Assembly: GCA_002633005.1 (NCBI GenBank)
Contig: NMRA01000166.1
Coordinates: 699,403-763,402, forward strand
Length of the DNA stretch: 64,000 bases
DNA from: Phoronis australis
Taxonomy: Eukaryota > Phoronida > Phoronidae
Reading direction: 5' to 3'
Shown: positions 49,332 to 61,500 of the stretch, one piece after another
Position numbering within the stretch: the stretch's first letter is position 1
Layout of the letters: the number at the start of each line of letters is the position of its first letter
The notes under the pieces: generated by a model
The model's database searches: none
What the model saw: only the letters and a program-made list of their open reading frames with translations
What the model was told of the DNA's origin: nothing
Position numbers and translations under genes: made by a program

Positions 49332-49337
49332 AATAAA
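49332..49337 (+). terminator. AATAAA poly(A) signal for the Ly6 gene
   Basis: Perfect hexamer 110 bases after the TGA at 49220-49222, just before a MITE. Confidence 0.65.
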
Positions 49338-49345
49338 GGGGTACT

Positions 49346-49597
49346 CATGCGCGCACCCAGCCTTTAATGTGGGGGGGTCGTATTTCTGACGTTGTGGACC
49401 TTTTGGTAACAAAAAATCGGGCGGACTAAAAAAACGGAGTGCACCACTGTGAATTGCGCGTTTGTGCTTGTTAAGTGGACTTTTGTCTCATTTTCTCGGA
49501 CTTTTTGTTTCTCAGAGGCGGACCTTTTTGCCCACTTCGCCAAATGGGGGGCTTGTTCGAGCCCCCCGAGTCCCCCCCCTCCCTGGGTGCGCGCATG
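49346..49597. mobile_element. MITE with 15-bp perfect TIRs and GTACT target duplication
   Basis: The ends are CATGCGCGCACCCAG (49346-49360) and its exact complement (49583-49597). GTACT stands directly outside both ends (49341-49345 and 49598-49602). It is 252 bases long with G-rich and C-rich subterminal runs and no coding. It was inserted just after the Ly6 poly(A) signal. Confidence 0.85.
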
Positions 49598-50809
49598 GTA
49601 CTGTAATTGAAACTTCTTTTTCATTAACTTTTTAGTTTAAAAGATCATTTCCAATATACACACAACCTAGCTAGTGGAAGGTGAAAGGAAATAGCCTACC
49701 TTAACAAATACACAATCACCTTCCAGTCAGTAATTCCGAAACTCAATTTCAATAAGTAGCGATTGATTTTTATCATCAAAATCCTAAAAGAAATGGCCTT
49801 GAAATGGATTGCAGCTATCTTTTTCAAAAGTGATTGCACTTCGTACGCTTGCCAAAAAGAAGAAATTGTCACGGCCTTAAATTTAAAGTGTCTCCAAGCC
49901 CGCGTTCCGTCCCTCAAGCAGAACTTTTGATTTAGACCACATATTGCAAAAAAGTGGTCTCAACTTGTTCCTCAGGCGTTAAATGGTTATTCCTTGAAGT
50001 CATGGTCGGTGCACAAGTCAACTTGTGGAGCTTCAGTGGTCTCAGGCAATCACTATATGCCAGTCCTGAAATCACTTCTAATTGTACTAAAGCACTGTTC
50101 AAGACCAGTTTCGAAGATTTGGAGGTGGAAGGCTATTTTATAACCGCTACATGCTTTGTAACCCCAGTTGTGTTATTTAAGGTTACGTAGGATCCTAGAA
50201 AAATTTTAGATTTGACAAACAAATTCGGAACATCAAATCTCAGAAAAGGATGATCGGGTTCATATGAAACTTTAACTATGCAATAAGCACTGATCTACAA
50301 AACGACTTAAAGAATAGTTTTAGAAATGTTCATCTTTTGCATGAGAAAATAAGACTTATATGATTTTCTGAAAAAAATCAGTATAAAACAAAGATTAAAT
50401 TGTAACTCAGAAAACTGTAACAACGTTATGAGATTTCATCTTGAAGATTTAGATGGAACGAAATTAGGTCATTTTATTGCATGCACCATTAGCTTTGGGT
50501 AAAATTTACTAAAAAAGCAATGTGGTCACGTGACTAGATTCACGGCAGATTAGCATAAAATTAAAAATCAGTCTAGTCTTTGTACTTTCAGAAAATACGT
50601 ACTTTCACAGAGTTAAAATTTGCAGATCTCTTTGTACCAGTTACGCTAAATACACCCACTCGTGGATACGGTCTTACATACATCTTGAGACAGACAAATT
50701 TTCTTCCGGATATATTCTAATGGTATGTATGTTACAGACCGTAAACACTGGAGAGGCCTGTTGGATTTGTAGACACCCATACGAATCTTTATATCATGCA
50801 AAACCTTTA

Positions 50810-50960
50810 ATTTAAGGACTAAGTCTCTATTTATTTTCATTGAAACGCAGGCTCAGTTTTTAGATAAATTGTCAGAAACTGTAATGAGTCAAAGAGGAGT
50901 CACTAATAAAGATAAAATGATAGAAAAAAAGAAAATTAGTGAGAAGAAAAAGACACAAAC
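50810..50960 (+). repeat. Dispersed non-coding repeat fragment
   Basis: Matches 31375-31490 and 27690-27780 (CTCAGTTTTTAG, AAAGAGGAG, GATAAAATGATAGAAAAA). Class unknown. Confidence 0.5.
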
Positions 50961-52139
50961 ACGCTGAAGATTATGGGAGTTAAATGGAATCTCCATATTG
51001 GACCGTCTCGTGCAACTAGGCAATGGACCAAAATAAATTCAACCAAACAAGTACCTCATTATGTGTTCAACAGGTAATGCAACTACATTTTCCTTACACC
51101 TCTTGGTATAATTTATAGGAAGGTCCCTGAGGAGGATTTACGCAGCCATCAAATTCTTTTCAGGCTATCCTCACAGTAAGGTGCTAAAAAAATCCTAATC
51201 CGTGAGGGAGAAAGGTCCAGAGCAGTAACGTTTTCCTCCCTTCCAGTCGCCCTACTCAGGTGTGAAACGCATCGTGAGACCTCATCTTTTTTGCATGAAC
51301 TCATGCGATGATTCTGTACAATTTTCTGTCAATGCTAATTGTTCTTACGAGGGAACAGGTCACTTCGTACCCAAGAATCAACTCGTACCAATATCAATTC
51401 ACAAAACTAATTTATTTTGGTAAGTAATGATCGAAATAAAAACATCAGTTTATGTTGACAAAAAGTGGTCACGTGTTACCCACTATTTAGTAAAATAAAG
51501 TGGTTATAAACCGCCTTGCGTCGCAAAAAAACAAAATTTTATTTTGACCTTTATGAAATTGTCCCAAATTGTCCTTTAGTCAAATTAGCGGTTGGGTTGT
51601 CACCGCTTTGGTGACAGAGGCGTAGTCTCAAAAAATAACGAACTGTCAGTAGCACTCAGCTCATTGCAAGACCAATAATCACTTCTCATCTGACCGAGAA
51701 ACAAGTGGAGACTACTTTTACAGCGGTGAGTGGTCTACATGTCAATTAACAGCTCATTTCTTGAAGGGAACTCCCATTTATAGCCGCTTTGAAATGAGTC
51801 AAATTGAATGTGTCCTGGGTAAGAATTGACTGGAGTCTTTTTTAAAATTATTTTCAACAAACAGAAATTTCAGCATTGTGGAGTATTGCGTAAAGTTTAG
51901 AACCTCAAACTCGACAGTTAATTTTGGCGAATTTTCTAAATTCTTTACACAATTAGAAAATCGCTGGCATTTCAAAATAAACTGCGTCCTTCTTTTAGAA
52001 CAATGTCAATCATTCCGTTTACTGAGCATAATGTTTGCATGTCCCTTGATGACGACTAGAACTCAGGACTCTGGTGTTGTGTTGGTTTAACGTGGGGCGT
52101 TGGAATGCGCCCACGAATGCACCGCAAACGGCGTTTTTC

Positions 52140-52560
52140 TAGGGTTGTTTATTTTATCATAAAAATTGCCACTAAAGGATGCAAAATACGTCGAATCCAT
52201 CCAAAAGCTGGTATGTGTCATCAAAGCTATTTGCCAAATTTCATACAAATTTGACAAGGTTTGCCTGAGAAACCAAGGAAAATGGAAAAAATGAAATTGC
52301 CACTAGGAGGCTATGGGCGCAAAACGTAACTCACTAGGAGGCGCCACAGTAGTTGAAGTCATCGAAAAATCATTGTCAATCGTCCTCTTCACACTAAAAA
52401 TATATATGTCAATTTTCACAAACATCCTTAGAATGAGAGTGGTTTGGCTGATAGAGGACTGCTTGCCAAAAACAGACTAAAAACAGAAAAAATGTCCACT
52501 AGATGGCGCAAAATATGTCGAACCCAACAGGAACCTGTCATGGTTTCAATAGAAAGCTAC
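52140..52560 (+). repeat. Dispersed repeat family with CTCF-like motifs, copy 3
   Basis: Three motif copies: 52169-52182, 52300-52313 and CCACTAGATGGCGC at 52496-52509. Shared phrases GCAAAATACGTCGAATCCAT and TGCCAAATTTCATACAAAT tie it to the other copies. No coding frame. Confidence 0.6.
52496..52509 (+). promoter_or_regulatory. CTCF-core-like site in a repeat
   Basis: CCACTAGATGGCGC fits the bilaterian CTCF core CCASYAGRKGGCRS at all 14 positions. Binding is not shown; this is a sequence match only. Confidence 0.35.
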
Positions 52561-52564
52561 TTAC

Positions 52565-52802
52565 CATGCGCGCACCCAGAGGGGCTCCAATGAGCCCCCC
52601 CCCATTTGGCGAAGTGGGCAAAAAGGTCAGCCCCAGAGAAACAAAAACTACGAGTAAATGGACAACAGTCCACATGAATTCGGCGCCAATGCGGCAATTC
52701 ATAGGTCTGAACATAGTACCTCGTTTATTTATTTTTTATTTTTTCAGTCCCGTTCTATATCTTTTCACTAACAGGTAAGCAAACCAAAAAGTCGAGCCCC
52801 CC
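52565..52802. mobile_element. MITE copy 2 (inverted), cut by gap
   Basis: It starts CATGCGCGCACCCAG and follows the reverse complement of 49346-49597 through CCATTTGGCGAAGTGGGC and AAAAAGGTC. It then runs into 241 Ns, so the other end is missing. Confidence 0.75.
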
Positions 52803-53043
52803 NNNNNNNNNNNNNNNNNNNNNNNNNNNNNNNNNNNNNNNNNNNNNNNNNNNNNNNNNNNNNNNNNNNNNNNNNNNNNNNNNNNNNNNNNNNNNNNNNN
52901 NNNNNNNNNNNNNNNNNNNNNNNNNNNNNNNNNNNNNNNNNNNNNNNNNNNNNNNNNNNNNNNNNNNNNNNNNNNNNNNNNNNNNNNNNNNNNNNNNNNN
53001 NNNNNNNNNNNNNNNNNNNNNNNNNNNNNNNNNNNNNNNNNNN
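52803..53043. other. Assembly gap (241 N)
   Basis: Unresolved bases starting in a C run of a MITE. Confidence 1.
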
Positions 53044-53326
53044 AAGGAGCCCTAGTTCCGACCTCAACACCTACCGTCTGTCTACCTGCAATAAGCACAC
53101 TGCCGTCTTCTATACTGGGAATTTCCGCAGAAAGGCTCACCCGATGAAACGCTCATGCCCATAGGCATTTATTTGATATTAGTACTTCGGGTTTCAAGCG
53201 TTCAGACATTGGGACTTTTATTTTGAAAATTGCCAGAGATGCAAATAGGTCCTGGGATGCTTCGTCTAGGTTTGAAGTAGTTCATGATGAACGGATCAAA
53301 TTTAGTTACGCATGTAAGTCTTTTGA

Positions 53327-53554
53327 ATGGACTTGGCAACCTCAAGGGTCTTAGTGTCAACTAAGCTGCGAAACGAGATGCTGACAGTTGTAGAGGCTTA
53401 CAAGCTCATTGACACAGCAGTTGACGAAGTGCAAGCGTTGGGAACAAACATCGAAGATATGTGGGTAGAATGGTTCCAAGACGAGCAAATCATTGGATCC
53501 GATATACAAATTTCTCGGCAGTCTAGACAACAGAAGAATAGGACTAACGTATGA
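53327..53554 (+). pseudogene. hAT-type transposase fragment (ZMYM1/TTF-like)
   Basis: The frame includes LRNEMLTVVEAYKLIDTAVD, then IEDMWVEWFQDE and a Ser/Arg/Gln-rich end. This resembles the helical segment between the zinc finger and catalytic parts of ZMYM1-like hAT transposases (…WFQDA… then RQ-rich). A stop truncates it at 53554. Recognition is from memory of the motif and is moderate. Confidence 0.4.
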
Positions 53555-53619
53555 GTAAGCACTGGGGATTAAAATTTTAGAGAGAAGTTTTCAATTCAAA
53601 TTTTTTTGCATAGTACACT

Positions 53620-53895
53620 TTAGGTCTCGCGACGGACCAGGTCAGTTGAGTTTCAGTGTACTTCTGGTCCCTCGGCGAACTAGTCTTGTGATTTTTTTTA
53701 CCAAAGTGTGCTTTGTAAAACTATTTATCTCAGCCAGTACTGTTTGGTCCCGCGACAGATCGACTATTTGTATAGGGATAATAAGCACAGGTGTACTCTT
53801 GGTCTCGTGACGGACCAGGTCAGCTTTTTGTGTACTCTCATTGTACATCTGGTCCCTCTGCAAACTAGTCCAATGTATCTTTTCACCACTGTGCA
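53620..53895. repeat. Three degenerate units of about 90 bp
   Basis: GGTCTCGCGACGGACCAGGT (53622) recurs as GGTCTCGTGACGGACCAGGT (about 53800). TCTGGTCCCTC and AAACTAGTC recur about 50 bases later in each, and the middle unit has GGTCCCGCGACAGATC. The head of each unit is partly palindromic. Confidence 0.65.
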
Positions 53896-54428
53896 CAGGG
53901 TGTTTTGGTTTCGTGAAACTGTTTTCAGGTGATTTGTTTCCTGATAGATTTGACGTTTTTCAATTGTTGTCAACGTGATCCAGCTTAATAAAGTGATACC
54001 TAATTATTTATTGTCGCTTTTGATAATAGACTATGAATTGAGAGCACCATCGTTCGCTATTTTTTCTCGTAACGAGACAGAACACGTGTTTATTTCCTGA
54101 CTAACAGTACAGGTCTTCGTTCTTAAACAACTTGAGGCTGCTGTTACGCGATCATCTGATATTCAAGTTTTTACGCCCCGTCGGTGCTCCTTAATCATGC
54201 TCTTGAATATTTGGAAATTGTCTTAACCCCTGTATACACACCACACTTTTTCGTATACGACTTTTCGTATGCTAAAAAGGTGTGTGTAAGCAGATGTTCC
54301 AACAAAAATTTTTGCTGGTGGCGAGACTCATACCCAGATGTGCACAATATGGTTTCACGAAACTTATGTGCCAAGTTCATGTGACGAAATCGAAAAGGGT
54401 CTTTAATTATCTTAAGAAAAACTCCAGA

Positions 54429-54618
54429 CATGTTAAGTGCCAGAAACCTTACAGGATGCATGGAAATTTCACTATTTGGCTAAAAAAACAAAAAAATATC
54501 TTACACGGGTGGGGAAGCCCCCCTCCCGACCTCCCCCCTCTCGGCGCCACGCGCCTAGGATTCGACCTTGGCGGGAATCCTAAACCCCTCTTGCTGAAAA
54601 CGTAGATCCGCCACTGGT
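54429..54618. repeat. hAT-like repeat, partial copy
   Basis: Matches 46730-46889, ending in GTAGATCCGCCACTG, a hAT-type end. The left TIR is absent, so it is a truncated copy. Confidence 0.55.
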
Positions 54619-54629
54619 TTGGTTGACAG

Positions 54630-54960
54630 GGGGGCAGACGCCAAAAACAGTCTCGAAAACAGTAAAAATGGCCACTAGGTGGTGCAAAGTATCTCAAATC
54701 CATCCGAAAACGGGTGCATACTGCACGGTCATCTCACTAACATATGCCTAAGTGCCAAATTTTATGAAATTCCGTTGAGGACCTCCGAAGATACAGAGGT
54801 AAACGTAAAAAAACTAAAATTGCCACTAGAGGGCACATCAGTAGTAGGAGAGGTCTGAAATTCTTAGTCATCCGTTGTCAGCTTCATAGGAACACATCTG
54901 CCAAATCTCACCAAGATCCCGTGAGGATTTAGGAGCTGCGGACGGCCGACGACAGACACC
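54630..54960 (+). repeat. Dispersed repeat family with CTCF-like motifs, copy 4
   Basis: The best-preserved copy. It has CCACTAGGTGGTGC at 54672-54685, CCAAATTTTATGAAATTCCG, GATACAGAGGTAAACGTAAA, and CCACTAGAGGGCAC at 54823-54836. No coding frame. It sits about 0.3 kb downstream of the ZMPSTE24 poly(A) signal. Confidence 0.65.
54823..54836 (+). promoter_or_regulatory. CTCF-core-like site in a repeat
   Basis: CCACTAGAGGGCAC fits CCASYAGRKGGCRS at all 14 positions. Sequence match only. Confidence 0.35.
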
Positions 54961-55260
54961 CAGACAGAGCTGACGGCTATATGCATCCACATATAAGAGG
55001 GAGTTTGAAACGGGATGGTCAGCAATTCCAGTAAATCAATAAACCAGAAGCTTGACTCAGTTTCAGCTAATGAGCCTTCATCATCTTGGCTGATAGAAAC
55101 AAGTATGGGTTGATTTTGTCTGAATGAATATATGGTTTGTATTAGACCCACCTTGTACCAGCAGCGTGATTTCTTTTGAGTAGCCTAGCTTTCGAATCCA
55201 CTTTAGATTCTTTTTCGGGTTGACTGATAGGAAACTATCAACACACACAATATTATGAAC

Positions 55261-55266
55261 TTTATT
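55261..55266 (-). terminator. AATAAA poly(A) signal for ZMPSTE24
   Basis: First minus-strand AATAAA after the stop at 55589-55587, about 320 bases downstream. It defines a likely 3' UTR of about 340 bases. Confidence 0.6.
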
Positions 55267-55586
55267 GAGAAATGTGAATATACACTTGCACATTGATATC
55301 CTTTCAGTCAAGGCAGAATTATTTCAAACTTGAAATTATGATGTTGCATGATGCACCCAACACGTAGTGCACAGGAACCTGACAATGTTAAATCTTCCTG
55401 GGAATACAGATCTGTTTATAACAGCATATCCATTTGCATTCACTATTTCCACCTGGATGCATTCAACAGTCTTGTTGGATAATGGTCTTGATTAAAGACA
55501 TCAAAAGGTCAGGTAACTGACAGGTGGTGCATGAGATGGGAATCAAGCTGACATTTGCTGTTTTATCAGTGCCAATGACTTTTGAG

Positions 55587-58500
55587 TTAGTCCTCCTTTT
55601 CGAGGGCCTTCAGTCTCTCTAGTAGCGGAGGGTGTGAGTAGTTCCAGGCTGAATACAACCAATCAGCGACGGGAAAGCCAAGATTGTCCTTATTTAGCTT
55701 AATGAGCGAAGACTTGAGCTCGGCACCACGATGGAGGGCACGGGCAAAAGAATCGGCCTGGAACTCGAAGAACCGGCTCAGAGCCGTCATCAGGAAGGAC
55801 AGCAGCTGAAACGAAAAGGCATCAAAGAATTTGGGGAAAGAATAGGCCCATTTTAAATGTTTGCTCTAGTTTAACTTTGCGCTACTTGTGAGTTTTCAAT
55901 AACAGAAATATGAAGTAAGGTCAAGGCACAATATGAAATCGATGGACGACATCAGTAAAATTAAGCAACACGTCAACAACATTTTGCTCATAAGAAATAC
56001 ATGTGGAACACAAAGACAGACTATTAGCAAAAGTCATTAGTTTGACCTTCCCTCCAAATGACCTTGCATCAATATAAACTAATGATGTTGATGCAAAAAC
56101 AACGATAACCAGTCATATTTCTAAAATATTGATTTCTACAGTGATTATTACATTTCTGTAGAAAACAGAATGTCGCAAGCTAACGAAATTTTAACCTAGA
56201 TGGAAAGGCACTCTGGAGCACGGTTACAAAAACATACAATATTACTGTGATTACAGCTCAAAGAGGTGATTAATCCAAGATTCTATTTTTTGCTTTTAGT
56301 GTCTTTCCATGACCCTGCTGTGGTTGCCATGGTATATCAGAAGCATAATCGCTACAACTTCAGCCTGGGATAATGAAACTGCTTTTAGTACCAAAGCTCA
56401 GTTTGCTTGCAATGACAAAAAATCCAGCACTTAGCAACTTTCTAACCAGCATGAAATCCATCTGGTAAATTCTGCTGAAATGACCCAGTAGTTATGGCTA
56501 ACTTTCAGTAGATACAAACCTCATTGTAAGGTGAGAAAATAAACTGGAATATGATGAGGATGCCTATGAGAGTGGGCTGGCTGGTGAACCCGAACGCTTC
56601 GTAAAGCACTGTCTTGTTCATTAGATAAGCAAAGACCATGAAACAGAGGAATGTGTTAACCTGGAAAAACAGTTGAGTAAAGCAAAAATTAGATCAAAAC
56701 ATTCAATACTTGCTGTTGTGCAAAACAGTATATCCCAGTGTAATAGCAATAGTACCGAAACACCACTACATGTAACAGTAAACAAAACACTTTAGAAATA
56801 GGATTCAAAATTGCACTCATGTCACTTCAAATACACCCATGATTTATAACCATTAGCTGGTACTGTCCTGTACTTTTTTATGTCATTTACGACATTACCA
56901 ATCTGGACAGGGAAACAGTGTTCTCCCTGAAAAGCAACAACTTTACCAAGGGGCTTGAAAACAATAGCTCATCACAACAGGAAGTTGAATCCACCTCACA
57001 ACTTTGGCGAGAACTTTCCTAAGAGGCGTGGGGAAAATTAGGCTTAAGACAGGGACTTGAACTTTGACTAAGGATGGACAAGGGCTTTGGGAAGATGAGG
57101 GCTTTGGGAACAACAGCTTGATAAGATGGGGAATTTAACTACTAACAATGACTATGGGAACAATAGCTTGTCAAGTCAAGGAGTTGAGCTTTGACACGGG
57201 CTTTGGGAAGACAAGGGCTTTGGGAACAATAGCTTATCAAGACAGTGAATTGAACTTTGACAAGGGGTTGGGAAACAATAGCTTGTGGAATTGTGAATCT
57301 TGTTATTTCAGTCATTATATCACTGGGTATACAGTAGAAATACAAATATGCGCAAACTACATTAAACAATCAAAAGCACTTACTTGGCCAATTACCAAAT
57401 TCTTGAGATTGTGACTCAATTTCCAGTGGCCCAGCTCATGTGACAGTACTGCCAACACTTCTTCATTGGTACACCCTAACTTCTCAGTCTTTTTCTCAGC
57501 TGGAGAATCACCCTACGGGCAATGTGTATGGTCAGGCAATGGACAATTTCTTTTAAACACATTCAAGGAGTCTGATCTTGTGATTTCCATGCATATTCAA
57601 TGACTATACGTTAGTCTTATTGGACACTTGCAAATTATCAATAGGACAAAAAGTTCCCTTGATGAATTCCCCAATGTCGTTGAAATTAGTTTAAAATAAC
57701 CAATTTGAAAAATATTCTTCAAAATATTTGAATAATTTGTTTCGTGTTTCACATTCAACCATAAAGCAACTTTTAAGACATGCGTTCAATAATCTCTTTA
57801 CTGCATTTTCTTGTGTTTCGTTTTCTTCATCTTGATCGTCTGCTGACTTAGTGCTGTTGTCTTCTGCTGTACCCTCCCGCTCTTTGATTGGTGTATAGTC
57901 AGCTAATAGGGTGTCAAACAGCACGATGCGCTTGTTGTTGAAGAAACCGTAGAAGTAAGCATTGCTGTGAGAAGACCTCTTAGAACCTGAATTAAAGGAC
58001 ATTATGGGACTAATTCTCTACGCAGTTAGTAAGTACCACATGTAGCCATATCTTTAGAAATCTTTGTTTTGAGGACAGATCTCAAAGTTCTTGTTCTGCG
58101 AGTTCAGTGATTGGTGATATGACTCGTCACCTTGAACTTGTTTTACTACAGTCGACATGACTTAATCAGGCCTGCCAGCAAGAGCTTTAAAAAGACTTAT
58201 GAGCAGTGACCAGTAGAACCTTTGGCAACAACTATTTGTGGTCATACTTTCATTTAAAGTCATATAAAACTTAGTCTTTGAAACTTCTGACTTTGCCTGG
58301 ATTGCATATTAAAAGTATTCTAAGAGTAGACACCAAATTAACGTTCCAAATTTCACAAGATCACAAAACTGACCAAATGGGGTGGGTCCACTTGATGGCT
58401 GCTACGACAGTTCAAAGGTGGAAATTTTGATGTGGTATAATTATCGCTGTATCTGGCTGTAAATTGCTTGCTTCTAGATTAGGCTCAGATGCAGTTTTAA

Positions 58501-61500
58501 ATATACACAACATAGCAAACATTAGCTTAGAAATGGGTGTGGTTCTTAACTGCCGTTGTCCATAACAGGACATTTTACTTAGAACTCATTATGAAATGAT
58601 TATTTTGGTAATGGTCTCATATTATTCATAACTTAAAATGCTAGGACATTGATTGTGTGTTCATACGCTATTCATATGGAGTTTTGCAAATCAACATAAA
58701 CATGAAACAGTGTCAAAATCCAACACCATATCTTGTCATAACACCAGCTTATAAATACAATTATAGTGAATTGTCAATGCTTACAATTTAGTTTTACATA
58801 AAAATCTATTTGTAAAAGCCCTATTATCATTCTGTTCAAAAATGATCAGAACCACTCACCATCCACTACATACAGCTTCTTCAGAGGAAAGTTGATGCTG
58901 GCAGCTAAAGTTTCAATCTGTGTCCTCAGCTCACCCTCAGGAAGAGGGGTGAACTTGTCAAACAAGGGGGCAATGTAGTCAGCGTAGACAGTCACCAGTA
59001 TCTGTGGTGGAATAGAAATGATAAACTCAAGAACAACACCATAAGAATGATATGCAATGTAGTATGAATCAAATAAACCTGTGCACTTTACATGGAAATA
59101 AAGCCACTTATCAAATCACACAACTAAGCCCATTTCATCAGGTCTTATTTTGTAAACTTGGGAAAATGCTAACAGGATGCAAAATCCTGTTCTGTTGATT
59201 TCACCATGGCAACTGAAAACTGATTATATCACCTATATTGCCAGTACTTCCCTTGAGAGATAAAATGATTATTCAGCAAAGACACTTCCTCAGGGAGTCA
59301 CAAGATGGATTGTGTGTTTTGAGTTGGACGGCTTTCCCAATGAACTCTTCCAATGTCCAAGGTGCAATTTACACTAGCTTGTCAATTCATTGTAATTGAT
59401 AACCTTATTGACATCCTGTCACATTTCATAAAATAACATTTTTAGAGTTAAAATAATATGCTTTTTGATACCTCCATGATTAAAAATTCTGAATTCACCT
59501 CTTGAAATGTTGAAAAATTATTGATAACCACATGACTGATGTTTCTGTGAAAAAAGTAATTTTTACTTTGAACAAAAATTAAAGAACTTCAAATGCAGGT
59601 GACTTAGTGTTTGAACTATATATTCTTACTGCCAAAACACAGATACTTTTGTCATAGGTTTTTGATTTACCTTAAAACAACAAATATATCAGAGACAGAC
59701 ATTAAAGTTCTTCTTCAAAAAAAGGTCTTAACTTTTCATTTTTGGCAGCCAACATCTCTGTTTTTCCGGGGGAAATTAAAAATCTGAGACAAGATTTCTT
59801 CAATCAAAGAGCACACTCAGCAAGTTTCTAGTCATGAGTACCTACAAGTAGTCCATGTGATTTTTGTTTGCAGACCAGTTTTTCCTATTTCACTATTATC
59901 TCAAATGGCTTATGTTCAATTCTTGTTTATTTATTAAACTTTTTCATTGTTCTTATCAAAAGTCAGTGAGATTAAACTTTAGCTAGCGTTGTACTATGTC
60001 TGCGAATAGAAGTATCAGAATGTATTGTATTGCATTGTTATGTGTGCTCACCAATGAAATGACAAACGTGAAGAGCCAAGCATAGATGAAGAAGTAGTCA
60101 CCACCCCACTTGATAACGTAGATAAGGCCAGCCACAATGGGAGCTGAGATCAGCATCATCACCACAAACTTCTTCAACGTGTCTTTTAGGAAAAAGCCCA
60201 GTGTCTGTGAAGATATAACCAAAACATATAATAATTACTTAGACTTAAACTCATAATATACATAATAACCATAATAATGATAATGATAACACTCTATAAT
60301 ACACAGTGGCAATTGACCTCCACAATAAAAGTAATCATAGTAATAACATAACAAAACATAACACTAACAATATAACACAGCAATTTCAAAACTAAAATTT
60401 TCACAACTGAGTTACAACTGTGGTTCAAGATCATGTATTTGTTATATTTATAAAGTGCTTTGCACTGTAACCAGTGTCCAAACCAGCCAGCTGGCTATTT
60501 TTAGGTCAAGCTCAATATTAACACCCTCAATTGTTTTAATCAAAAATTTAACAAACCAGTTTGATTTATATACCATGTATTATACATCAGTGTGAAGCTC
60601 ATAAAATCAGCTTCATCTCTATCATATTAATCTGGAAGATAACTAAATTATATGCTGCTGATGACCAATGGAACACCGTAATGGTGTAAAATACAACAGT
60701 TTTCAATATTCTCATCTCATGCAATTTAAACACAAATAACCAAAACATATGACTATAAGTCAATTAAAACAAGGGTAGAAGTGTTCTGAAATCAGTATCA
60801 AGTGTCCATTTCAAACACGAGGCCTCAGAACAACAGGTAAATCAAGTTAAGTTACCGGTGTGCAAGAAGACTGGAAAATCCCATGCTCAATATGGAATCC
60901 TAGACCAATATTGCTCAATTAGCCAATCACAAACAGTCTTTCATGAATACTTGGGACCTTATGCCTTGTCTGAAGCAACCCAGCCTAACTAGGCCCTTTT
61001 AAATTATCTGATTGGCCCTTATTTTTTAATTGAGTTTGACCTACTTAGGTGAATGCTGGTCAGCCGGATACATCTGGCATTAGCCAGACAGGCTGGAATG
61101 TTGAGACCCGTATGAGCCTGGGCTTAGCAGCAGCAGGGTTTTAAGACAGGCCACAGTATTTCGTTATTTTACATTTCACCTATTTCAACCAGGTAAGATG
61201 CACAGACACAAAAATAAAGGCCAATTTAAAAATGAACGTTAACTTAGATGAGCCAGGCTACAGCTAACATCATATACTTAATGTCCCTTGAGTCTGGACA
61301 TGTAAACAAAAATTTACTAATTTACCAGAAACGAAATTTTAAACATTTTATTCAAACAACTTTTTTACTAACAAATGATGTATTCAATATGATTTCCATC
61401 ATCGACCATACAAAGGATTATGAGCTTTGGAAAAGTATACAAACTCAATGTTATACATCCTATCCAAATTGCATCAATATTAGAAAATTTCTTCCTCATG

